A DNA stretch of 64,000 nucleotides, from positions 30,985 to 94,984 of the IMG/VR virus record IMGVR_UViG_3300037010_001275, one strand, 5' to 3'. The position numbers and the translations under genes were made by a program. This stretch comes from a virus. The notes below the pieces were generated by a model, which was not told where the DNA came from, searched no databases, and saw nothing but the letters and a program-made list of their open reading frames with translations. Positions 49,393 through 57,082 of the stretch are shown here, piece after piece (positions within the stretch are counted from its first letter, which is position 1; each line of letters starts with the position of its first letter).

Positions 49393-49472
49393 ACTCCGCC
49401 TCTTGGTCGAACCAAGCTTCAAGGATTAATAATCCTTTGCCCACACCATGTTTGCTTAGGCAGAATTGCGGC
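49393..49472 (-). pseudogene. Degenerate tRNA-like sequence
   Basis: D arm TGCC/GGCA, a perfect anticodon arm AAGGA-TTATTAA-TCCTT (anticodon would be AUU) and T arm CTTG-GTTCGAC-CAAG are present. The acceptor pairs only over CCGC/GCGG. Either a strongly diverged tRNA-Asn or a relic. Confidence 0.4.
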
Positions 49473-49506
49473 AAAATTGTCTACATCTAAAAAGAAAAAT
49501 GAGTAT

Positions 49507-49652
49507 GGGAGGGGGCCTTTGACAGCCCCATCCCACTAGTAAGGGAGGACATTGGGTCCCCGATGTAATATGTGAGAGGAACTAAAGCTCCTTCCCACTA
49601 AGAGGATATTGGGTCCTCGATATAATTGGGAGGAGCTCTAATAGCCCCTCCC
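49507..49652. repeat. Three imperfect hairpin repeats
   Basis: Three units of about 55-65 bases share a GGGAGG...CC(A/T)TCCC-type stem with a CTAATAGCCCC or equivalent loop, followed by CACTA-AAG-GA.ATTGGGTCC.CGAT.TAAT. Units at about 49507-49570, 49573-49627 and 49628-49660. The stems at 49507-49534 and 49628-49652 are the best formed. No coding frame. Role unknown. Confidence 0.6.
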
Positions 49653-49676
49653 GATAGTAAGGAACGCTCAGACATC

Positions 49677-49724
49677 CCTGGCGTCCCAGCAGGGTACAGT
49701 CCTGGCGTCCCAGCAGGGTACAGT
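49677..49724. repeat. Perfect tandem 24-base direct repeat (two copies)
   Basis: CCTGGCGTCCCAGCAGGGTA plus CAGT occurs at 49677-49700 and again without any gap at 49701-49724. Each copy contains the short inverted repeat CCTGGCG..CAGCAGG. Two adjacent copies point to recent slippage or a binding-site pair; it is not a CRISPR. Confidence 0.85.
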
Positions 49725-50024
49725 ACAAGTGTTGGGTGACACACCTTGTATCCGGTAGTGATATCCAAAAAACGAACGTCTAGCTAGTCCAACCTCTACC
49801 TGCCCTGTCGGAAACATGCTAAGGGACGAATGTGGCATGCCCTAAACAAGTTCCACATTATTCTGTTAGGTGGATCGTCTACATTCTATTTGTTAGTAAG
49901 AATTGATAATCAATTAGCCAGCTTCAAGAGATACTGAAAATCTTCTTGAAAGTCATGATAAGTGCAGAATGCTTTCAGTTGTAGAAGAACGGTGTAATTG
50001 TCACATTTCTTCTTTTATCGTGAG
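49725..50024. other. Region without a recognised gene
   Basis: A hairpin ACAAGTGT...ACACACCTTGT follows the direct repeat at about 49726-49752. Beyond that I see no coding frame, tRNA or clear terminator. The stretch from the tRNAs to 50024 is the longest noncoding part of the window. Confidence 0.5.
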
Positions 50025-50219
50025 TCATGGCGCTGGAATCCCAAATAGAATCCCACTGCCATGACTCACAAAAACTTCCGTCCTACGGCGATCACGGCTT
50101 AGTTTGCGCTCGGAGCGGATGTGGACCTGATGCCCCTTGCAGACAAGCATCTGGTTCAACTTGGAGGCGCGAGGCTTGGCGGCGATCTTCACAATCAGGG
50201 TTTGCTTTTTCTTTTTCAT
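50025..50219 (-). CDS. Small basic protein, 64 residues
   Basis: Starts MKKKKQTLIVKIAAKPRASK at ATG 50219, six bases after GGAG; an ATG 12 bases farther upstream lacks a binding site. Highly basic (RSERKLSRDRRRTEV). No family recognised; nucleic-acid binding is possible from charge alone. Confidence 0.55.
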   Translation of the reverse strand: MKKKKQTLIVKIAAKPRASKLNQMLVCKGHQVHIRSERKLSRDRRRTEVFVSHGSGILFGIPAP

Positions 50220-50329
50220 AATGAGCTCCATGGTTACTTAGCGATGATAAAAAAAAAATATTTCTGATGCTAATAAAGAAGAAGAGGGGACCGACTTATA
50301 TCGGTCCCTTCGTTCAACACGCTATTTCG

Positions 50330-51010
50330 TTAAGAACATTTCGAATCACCACAGCTGAGACAGGTCATACAGTTGTCCATCGGGATCATTGCCTTAGTCT
50401 GGCAGGACGGGCAGACGACGGCGTTCTTCGGGTAGCCGGTGTGGTTGTCGTTCGTGTCGCCGGTCTTGGCGATGTACTCTTCCCTCTTATTCTTTAGATA
50501 CTCGACAACGAACTCGTCATGCTGCACGGTCTCAATGATGCCAAGGCTCTTAAAGTGCTCGCGAATCGCGAATAGACTGATTTCAGCAACCAATGACGGG
50601 ACGTGACGACCGCCTTTGGCGATGTAGCCGCTGCCGCCGGGGGTCATGATGCACTCGAGCTCCTCGAGGATGAACTTAAGGTCACCGCCGCGACGGAAAC
50701 AGGCTGAGATCATCCGGGTCAGCGCGGTAATCCACTCGTAGTGTGTGGAGTCTTTGCTGTAGACGAAGATTTCAAAGGGCTGGCGGGAGCCGTCATCATT
50801 GATGATGTCATTGATTGTCACGTACATCGCTGCCTTTGCCAGCGGGCTCTTCAGCTTATATGTGACACCGGCAAGGCGCTCAGGGCGCTTGATCTCGCCG
50901 ACGGTTGGCTTGACGACTTCGACCTTCGCCTCAATCTGCTCCGCCTTCTTATCGATGACCTTGTAACCGACGATCTTGCCGGTGATTTGCACGGTTTGAT
51001 TTTCGTTCAT
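50330..51010 (-). CDS. TSCPD-domain protein, detached C-terminal part of class II ribonucleotide reductase
   Basis: 226 residues. KRPERLAGVTYKLKSPLAKA, then AAMYVTINDI, PFEIFVYSKDSTHYEWITAL, TRMISACFRRGGDLKFILEE is the TSCPD domain usually fused to the C-terminus of NrdJ. The end VCPSCQTKAMIPMDNCMTCL-SCG has the CxxC pairs that relay electrons or bind zinc. Here it is a separate gene in the nrdJ operon, so it probably works in trans with the 707-residue catalytic protein. GAGGA precedes ATG 51010. Confidence 0.85.
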   Translation of the reverse strand: MNENQTVQITGKIVGYKVIDKKAEQIEAKVEVVKPTVGEIKRPERLAGVTYKLKSPLAKAAMYVTINDIINDDGSRQPFEIFVYSKDSTHYEWITALTRMISACFRRGGDLKFILEELECIMTPGGSGYIAKGGRHVPSLVAEISLFAIREHFKSLGIIETVQHDEFVVEYLKNKREEYIAKTGDTNDNHTGYPKNAVVCPSCQTKAMIPMDNCMTCLSCGDSKCS

Positions 51011-51020
51011 GAATTCCTCG

Positions 51021-51377
51021 TTAAAGAATGTTGTTGACGAAGCGGCAAAACAGATCCTCGACATCGAGGATCTCTCCCATGTATTCCACCTTGCGCTTCG
51101 GGTATAGAATGTACTGGTCGTAGCGAGACCGAACAATGATCTTGTACGGGATCTCTCTATCCTCGTTGTGGTTCAACGAGTCATGCTCGCTGATGCGGAC
51201 AAGCTCGACGGCCTCCAGCTCGTTGTTGATTTTCTTTGGAGCATCGATGTCGAGCCGATGATAGTACCCACTACCACGCTGAGCATGTTTCTTAGTTGCT
51301 TCTTGGTCAGTTGATTCCAAACTTTTCTCCTGAGATGAAGGGAGGCGGGTGAACCCGCCTCTCTGACACTTGAGCAT
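51021..51377 (-). CDS. Hypothetical protein between nrdJ and its TSCPD gene
   Basis: 118 residues if started at the ATG that overlaps the nrdJ stop (TGATG). A TTG at 51320 is preceded by an ideal AGGAG and would give 99 residues starting ESTDQEATKK. The stretch it would drop contains a strong hairpin (GAGGCGGGT / ACCCGCCTC, 51342-51361), which favours the later start. The body (IPYKIIVRSRYDQYILYPKR) is strand-rich. No family recognised. Confidence 0.6.
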   Translation of the reverse strand: MLKCQRGGFTRLPSSQEKSLESTDQEATKKHAQRGSGYYHRLDIDAPKKINNELEAVELVRISEHDSLNHNEDREIPYKIIVRSRYDQYILYPKRKVEYMGEILDVEDLFCRFVNNIL

Positions 51378-54300
51378 CAGAACTTGCCGTAATATCCTTC
51401 CTTGAGGGCCTCAAATAAATTCGCGGCAGTAGCGACGTTGCCGTCGTACTCCACATTGTCGCTGCCCCGTAGACGGAAGGTCTGGCCGTCCTCAGTCGTG
51501 AATTCGTACTCGGTGGCGTCAAGATCTTCCTTCTTGACCAAAACGCCCTGGAACGCTTCAGGGTTAAATCTGAACGTTGTGCAGCCCTTTAGGCCGCTGT
51601 CGTATGCTGCCATGTAGATGTCTTGAAATTGCTCGAACGAGTAGTCTGTCGGGACATTGATCGTCTTACTGATAGAGGAATCGATCCACTTTTGAGCGGC
51701 GGCCTGTACCTTGACATGATCGAATGGATCAATATCGTCGGCGGCACCCCACTCTGGGCGCTCACGCAGTTCTGCGAGCAGCTTGTCGTCATCGATTGGA
51801 TCTATGATGATCTTCCCGTCAGTAAGGGCACCGGAGGCGTACAGCTCGCGGTACAACATGTACTCGTAGGAGTACACGGACTTCTGGACCTTCGTCTTTT
51901 CACCCGTAACGATGACATTGCGCAGGTAGAAGTGCGAGAAAGACGGCTCGATACCGTTGGAGGCGTTGTTACCGAACGACAAAGCAAGTGTGCCAGTCGG
52001 GGCGATCGATGTGGCATGCGAGAAACGGGAACCATGAACGGAGATTTCACGCAGCAGATCAGCCAGCTCCTCATCATTCCACCAGTCTTTGAAATAGCTA
52101 GACATCACGAAGAGCTTGGAACCCTTTATGGTTTCTCCAAGTTGCACTTTGCCATGCTCGACAGCGAGACGCAGCGACTCGTTCCTAGCGGTCAGTTCCT
52201 CGGTCACGACAAAGTCCTCGGAGAATACTGGGGCAGCGCCACGCTTCTTGGCTAAATCAAGGCCGGTGCGGAAATTGTTGATGGCAAGAGCGCGGGTGAT
52301 CTTATCCGTCAGGTTAACGGAAGCGTCGGAGCCGTAGCGGACGCCGAGCATGATCATCGCGGAGCCAAGGCCGAGGTAGCCCATACCGTGACGGCGCTTG
52401 CGATGAATCTCATCACGCTGTTCCTCGAGCGGCAGGCCATTGATTTCAACGACGTTATCCAGCATCCGAGCGAACAATTGAACATTCTTCTCGAACGCCT
52501 CAAAGTCGAAGTAAGCGTCAGGCGTGAACGGATTGCGAACGTAATATGTCAGGTTCACGGATCCGAGCAGACAGGATCCATTAGGCGGTAACACTAAATC
52601 CAGACAGTTTCCCGTCCAGGTGGATTATATCTTAGCGGGGTCGCCGCTGCTTCCGTTTGCTAGTACTTCATTGCGTTTGATGGGTATACCGAGCGGGCAA
52701 GGGGAAGAACACTCCTTGCCACACAGATTAAAGGTTGCCAAAGCGGCACTCCAGTAAACCTGTAGACAGCACTTGTAATGCATTGACTTTGGAATTAGGT
52801 CCTTGAAGGGAACTACGAATTTGGAGAGGAAAAGCGTCACCTGTTCCATGCTCTGTAATGCCAAGCGGTAACTCACATTCCCCAGAAACTTATCGTACCC
52901 AAAGCCGTGAGACATTATTTTCTTTATGATGAAGGAGATTCCCCACCTTTCTCGAAACAGTTCTACCAACAGTTCGTTCTCATCTAAAGTAAAATTATCT
53001 GTGCAAAGTTCGATTGTGTTATTACGAAATCTATCTTTTTTATTTATAGGTAACGTCCCGTCGTCGAGAAACCAAAGGAAGACAGACTCCTCCGACATCT
53101 TATCAAACCATTCTTTTTTCACAATCTTTCTGCCATTTGAGTCGAGCATCAGTTCCTTCAACCGGTCAAAATACTTAGAAGAGAGAAACGATGACGAATA
53201 GACATTAGTGAAGAATGTCTTCCCTGATGTATGATTGATCCTTCTCGGCTTTATAGCTTCCGGGCCGGGGCTTTGTGGAAAGATAGCATTCAAAAGACGC
53301 ACCTTCAATGTCAGATAGTCTAGATTGTCGTTTTTATGTTCGAGCTTTATGCGTGGCGATCGACCATCGATATGACCGTTACCGAGTACCATCCCAATCA
53401 GGATTGCAATGTTTGCGTCTCGGTCGTTAGTCTTTTCAACACCGCAGTGCTTTGCCATTACTACCACTCTCATTTCGTGATACGTTCTGACCCCATACTT
53501 AGCGTAAATCAGCTCTCGACGACTTTGACCAATGCGAAACGCCCGGTAGAACGATTCTTGTGTTGGGTGGTTGATCACCGCCGATTCTATCTTTTCCATC
53601 GAAAGAAAAGTTTCATCTAAATAGTCATGAAATCTCATGCCATATAAACGTTTGAAGAGATTACTGAACGAGGCAGAGTCAATACTCTTAAATTCTAAAC
53701 AAAATTCTCGACATAACGACGCTTCAAGATCCTGAATATTTGTGGTAGACGCTAAACGTTCATCTATGAATTTCCGGTACAAAGAGTCTTTTAGATCGTT
53801 CAGACCAAACCCAAATAGGCTTTTAAGCTCTCTTTTCCTTAGATGTTCGAAATCCATCTGCAGCTTTTCAGCTATTTCCTTCAGACCGTCTCCTTCTTTA
53901 ATGAAAGAGATGATTTTTTCTTTGGTATCCATCATTATCCTCTCGCACACGCGATACTGAAAAAGTACTATTTAATCTCTGAACGTTCCTCTATTTGAGG
54001 CTTCGCTGCTGATTGCCCAATCCAACCCGTTCTCTAGCATTCGCGCTTAGGCTTATTTCATCCTTACGCTGTAGCCGGGGAGGCTCTAAGGGGTTTCCAG
54101 CAATTAGAAAGCTTTATACAGCCCTTACTTCACCAAACTATGAAGAATTTTTAAGGCTGTTCACCGCAGGGGTTCGTCGCACGGATGTTCTCGCAGAACC
54201 AGAGATTGTTCATGTGGTTGATTGCGTCAATCAGCAGAAAACCCGGCTCGGCAAAGTCGTAGGTTGACTTCATGATAATGGACCACAGCTCGCGAGCTGG

Positions 54301-55062
54301 CATCTTCTTGTCTTCGAACGGCAAGCCGTTCCACATGAAATGCCACATCTCGTCGTTCTTGACCGCCTCCATGAAGGCATTCGTGATCAAAATCGAGATG
54401 TTAAATTGACGCAGGCGGCCATCCTCACGCTTCGCCTTGATGACGTCCACGACGTCCGGGTGAGAGATATCAAAGGTAAACATCTGCGCACCACGACGGC
54501 CTCCAGCAGAGGACACTGTAAAACAAGCCTTATCGAAGACATCGGCAAAGGCCAACGGACCGTTCGTGTACGCACCAACACCGTTGACGTGAGCACCCTT
54601 CGGACGGATCGACGAGAACTCGTATCCAATACCACAGCCGTACTTCAGCGTGATCGCAGCCTTATACAACGACCCAAAGATGCCCTCCATTGAGTCTTGG
54701 ATTGTCTCGGACACAGTGCAGTTGATGGTTGACGTCTTCGGTTTGTGAGCACTGGCCCCGGCGTTCGACATGATTCGACCGGCGGGCCAGCATCCGCCGT
54801 CATGCATGGCATTATAGTACTCGGAAGCGATACGGTCGATCGTTGCATCTTGCTCATGCGCCGCATACTCGCCGCTCTTCACGCCAGTCTCGAACTCGGC
54901 CTCAGCGAGGGCTCGAGAGACGCGCTTGTAAGTGTCCGACACAGAGCCATCGATTGGCTCCTTCGTTTTGCTGTGTTTCAGGCAGTATTTGCTCTCCCAG
55001 ATTTCTTGGGAGGTCTCCTGTAGGGGCAGGATTACGACTTTCTGTTCAGTTTGTTGGATCAT
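51377..55062 (-). CDS. Class II (B12-dependent) ribonucleotide reductase, catalytic part, two exons
   Basis: Exon 1 is 55062-54154 (303 codons), exon 2 is 52591-51377 (404 codons plus stop): 707 residues. Reduces ribonucleotides for phage DNA synthesis. STINCTVSETIQDSMEGIF, KYGCGIGYEFSSIRPKGAHV, SSAGGRRGAQMFTFDISHPD and ATNPCGEQP-LPPNGSCLLG are NrdJ signatures, the last restored only by joining the exons. GTLALSFGNNASNGIEP is the later conserved block. The C-terminal TSCPD region is a separate gene at 51010. No nrdB-like small subunit is present, which agrees with class II. GGAG precedes ATG 55062. Confidence 0.93.
52592..54153 (-). ncRNA. Group I intron in the nrdJ gene
   Basis: 1562 bases, inserted after CAGCCT of the NPCGEQP codons. 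The guide GGGCTG pairs with CAGCCT, with U.G at the splice site. Core: AATTGCTGGAAA, GGGCAATCAGCAGCGAAGC (shared with the intron in the beta gene), R element GTTCAGAGATTA (53984-53973), S element AAGATATAATCC (52633-52622). It ends in G at 52592. An endonuclease gene lies between R and S, in the P8 region. Confidence 0.93.
52625..53932 (-). CDS. LAGLIDADG homing endonuclease of the nrdJ intron
   Basis: About 435 residues. The N-terminal 170 residues are helical and carry repeated helix-turn-helix-like segments (GLKEIAEKLQMDFEHLRKRE). The C-terminal half has IAILIGMVLGNGHIDGRSP and FLWFLDDGTLPINKKDRFRN with ELCTDNFTLDENELLVELF, the two-motif layout of LAGLIDADG type 2 enzymes. It would cut intron-less nrdJ and spread the intron. 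The last codons (AKI and stop) are part of the S element of the intron core. AGAGG lies six bases before ATG 53932. Confidence 0.85.
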   Translation of the reverse strand: MDTKEKIISFIKEGDGLKEIAEKLQMDFEHLRKRELKSLFGFGLNDLKDSLYRKFIDERLASTTNIQDLEASLCREFCLEFKSIDSASFSNLFKRLYGMRFHDYLDETFLSMEKIESAVINHPTQESFYRAFRIGQSRRELIYAKYGVRTYHEMRVVVMAKHCGVEKTNDRDANIAILIGMVLGNGHIDGRSPRIKLEHKNDNLDYLTLKVRLLNAIFPQSPGPEAIKPRRINHTSGKTFFTNVYSSSFLSSKYFDRLKELMLDSNGRKIVKKEWFDKMSEESVFLWFLDDGTLPINKKDRFRNNTIELCTDNFTLDENELLVELFRERWGISFIIKKIMSHGFGYDKFLGNVSYRLALQSMEQVTLFLSKFVVPFKDLIPKSMHYKCCLQVYWSAALATFNLCGKECSSPCPLGIPIKRNEVLANGSSGDPAKI

Positions 55063-55083
55063 GGAATCTCCATATAATTAATA

Positions 55084-55110
55084 CCCGATGAGCTTTCGCT
55101 CCATCGGGCG
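55084..55110 (-). terminator. Hairpin between 55143 and nrdJ
   Basis: Minus strand CCCGATGGAGC-GAAA-GCTCATCGGG with one bulged G, then TATTAATTATATGG. It may end the upstream gene or attenuate nrdJ; TATTAATTATAT also resembles a promoter element right before the nrdJ binding site. Confidence 0.55.
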
Positions 55111-55142
55111 GTTTCAAATTCCCCTTGGGAGGGGCAAACAGG

Positions 55143-55496
55143 CTACCCTACTGTTGGCTCATATAAATCATGCATAAATTTGTAAACGTCCAAAGTGCTT
55201 CCCGGTCCAGTGTTCACCTTAGCGAATCCTCCGCTTGCTTCAGGCTCGAGTTCGTTGAGGTACCACTCAGGACCAAAGAAGTTGCTTATCAGCTCAATGC
55301 CGACGGCAGCAGCCTCAACATCATCGTCGTTGATAATGCCTTGATGGGACATAACAATCGATTTGGAGTTCTCTCTAAGAGTTCCAGCGATATCTTTAGT
55401 CGATTCTCCGGAGCCAGATACGAAGACTCGAAATGTCCGCGAAAAGTTTCCAGAGCTGCTCACGCAGAAGATTAATTCTACAACTTTCTTTGACAT
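55143..55496 (-). CDS. Hypothetical protein, 117 residues
   Basis: Begins MSKKVVELIFCVSSSGNFSR with AAAGGAAC upstream; the middle (IVMSHQGIINDDDVEAAAVG) and end (STLDVYKFMHDLYEPTVG) suggest a small alpha/beta fold. No family recognised. Upstream of nrdJ on the same strand. Confidence 0.65.
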   Translation of the reverse strand: MSKKVVELIFCVSSSGNFSRTFRVFVSGSGESTKDIAGTLRENSKSIVMSHQGIINDDDVEAAAVGIELISNFFGPEWYLNELEPEASGGFAKVNTGPGSTLDVYKFMHDLYEPTVG

Positions 55497-55625
55497 TCTA
55501 GTTCCTTTTCTTATCCTGTCTTTCTGGTGGATGTTTCTTAAATTTTTTTGAAGCTTTCACATTATTCTTACTTATAAACTCCTTTGTTGACGGTTTCGCG
55601 CTTTAATATTATATATATTTCTAAA

Positions 55626-55680
55626 ATAAATATAAGGGGGTTACGATTCGTATAGATTAGAATCGTAACCCTTATTATAT
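55626..55680. terminator. Long-stem terminator
   Basis: ATAAGGG-GTTACGATTC pairs with GAATCGTAACCCTTAT (55632-55675, one bulge) inside a very AT-rich stretch. It ends the 56706-55723 transcript and separates it from the 55496 gene. Confidence 0.8.
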
Positions 55681-55722
55681 AAAATATTTAAAAATCGCGC
55701 GCGAGGCGATGAGAGTGGACGA

Positions 55723-56706
55723 TCACTTTACCAGCTTGCGACGCTTGGCGATGCACTCGTCGATGATCTGTTCTTTGGTCTTCCCAAGAAGCTCGAGGGA
55801 GTTCAGTGTCTCCAGTAGAGTATATTGGGCGATGGATTCCTCGAGGATCATGTCTTGTGTATAACCATCCATCCCGGCCTCCATAGCGACAGTCTTGTAG
55901 ACTTCACGAAAGACGGAAGGGGCCTTGGCGACGCGTGCCAGATTGCGATTGCTTCGCTCGGCATATTTATTTTCGGTGTAGGACTCGCGTAAGAATTCCT
56001 GCAGCTCGGCCTTTTCAGCTTCAATCTTCATTGAAGCGATAACTTTCTGCTCGACATCTTCAGTGAGTCGCTGCACGAAGGTTTCGTAAAGACCCTCAGC
56101 GAGGTTGCCAAACTGGCGCTCCTGCCCGTCGATGTCCGGGCCGAACGTGGTCAGCGTGTCCACGAAGTTCTGCACTACGAGGCTGTTCTCGACAGGTTCT
56201 CGAACCGGGCTCATGGAGCTGGCGATCGCCACGGCTAACTGACTGGCGTCAAGCTTCTCGCGGTCGCCGATGTTGAGCATACTGACGCGGGCATATTTGT
56301 CGCCAACGATCATGGAGGTCACGGGGTCCTTGGACACAAGATCCTCGGCAATTTCCAGAAGATTCATGAAGACCTTCGGCTGTTCGGCGAGCGTTGCATT
56401 CTCTTTCAGCTCCTCCTTATTGTCCATCGGCATGGCGTTGTAGGCAGCAGTGGTGATCATGATGGAGAGGCTTTCGAGGAAAGCCTTACGCTTGGCCTGG
56501 TTGGCCTCACGGCGCATCACGCTCTTCGTCTTCACGCGGTGGAAGGTGGAGCCGACCATGCCCTCGAGAAGGCTTTTGGTCTTTTCTTCTTGTTCCTTAG
56601 TGAAACCCTGAGCTTGCTCATTGAGCTCCTTTGCACAAGCTTGCATTCTGCTGGCAAGGCGAACGTTGTAGAACGGTTTGATGATTTTCTTGCTAGATTT
56701 GTCCAT
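55723..56706 (-). CDS. Helical hypothetical protein, possibly virion or assembly protein
   Basis: 327 residues, almost entirely charged helices (MQACAKELNEQAQGFTKEQE, MKIEAEKAELQEFLRESYTE) and a basic end (ECIAKRRKLVK). No membrane or signal segment. Such composition occurs in scaffold and assembly proteins, but no family is recognised. It is a single-gene unit with terminators on both sides (55626 and 56766). AAGGAAC precedes ATG 56706. Confidence 0.65.
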   Translation of the reverse strand: MDKSSKKIIKPFYNVRLASRMQACAKELNEQAQGFTKEQEEKTKSLLEGMVGSTFHRVKTKSVMRREANQAKRKAFLESLSIMITTAAYNAMPMDNKEELKENATLAEQPKVFMNLLEIAEDLVSKDPVTSMIVGDKYARVSMLNIGDREKLDASQLAVAIASSMSPVREPVENSLVVQNFVDTLTTFGPDIDGQERQFGNLAEGLYETFVQRLTEDVEQKVIASMKIEAEKAELQEFLRESYTENKYAERSNRNLARVAKAPSVFREVYKTVAMEAGMDGYTQDMILEESIAQYTLLETLNSLELLGKTKEQIIDECIAKRRKLVK

Positions 56707-56765
56707 GGTTAGTTCCTTGGCGTTTTAGTGAGGTTGGAAATACTATGAAGCTGTTCCAGGCCCAT

Positions 56766-56794
56766 AAAAAAAAAAGACCCGTGCTGGCGTCTTT
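56766..56794 (-). terminator. Hairpin terminator of a short unit
   Basis: Minus strand AAAGACGCC-AGCAC-GGGTCTTT followed by a run of eight or more T. It ends the transcript expected from the promoter at 57010 and lies only 60 bases before the next gene. Confidence 0.75.
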
Positions 56795-56848
56795 GAAACA
56801 AGATGCGTTCTGTTGTTTAGAGTCCGCTTACGCTGGCGGACGTTTGGT

Positions 56849-56956
56849 TTAGGAGATAAATCTAATAATAACTACTTCACCCGCGTCGCGAGCCGCGAGT
56901 GCTGCGCTTAAAGACATGACTCCTATACTGGTCATGACCATTCTCATGCTTATCAT
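56849..56956 (-). CDS. Candidate 35-residue micropeptide
   Basis: ATG 56956 has GGAG eight bases upstream. Product MISMRMVMTSIGVMSLSAAL then AARDAGEVVIIRFIS: Met-rich, hydrophobic N-terminal half, perhaps a short membrane peptide. It is the only plausible gene in a unit bounded by a TATATTATTTT promoter (57010) and a terminator (56766). A hairpin GTCCGC/GCGGAC follows the stop. Confidence 0.5.
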   Translation of the reverse strand: MISMRMVMTSIGVMSLSAALAARDAGEVVIIRFIS

Positions 56957-57009
56957 TTTCAATCTCCGGAGAAAGTTAAGGGACGATGGAACGATCAACT
57001 TCCATCACT

Positions 57010-57020
57010 AAAATAATATA
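57010..57020 (-). promoter_or_regulatory. TATATTA-type promoter
   Basis: Minus strand GTGGGTATATTATTTTAGTG; GGGTATATTATTTT is identical to the element at 37918. It precedes the micropeptide unit by 54 bases. Confidence 0.65.
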
Positions 57021-57082
57021 CCCACATGATAGGGATAGATACGGGAAAGCCCATAGACCATGACGGTCTATGGGCATCCTCG

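Noticed and set aside
49677-49724. CRISPR array
   Set aside because: Only two copies, directly abutting with no spacer, and no cas genes nearby.
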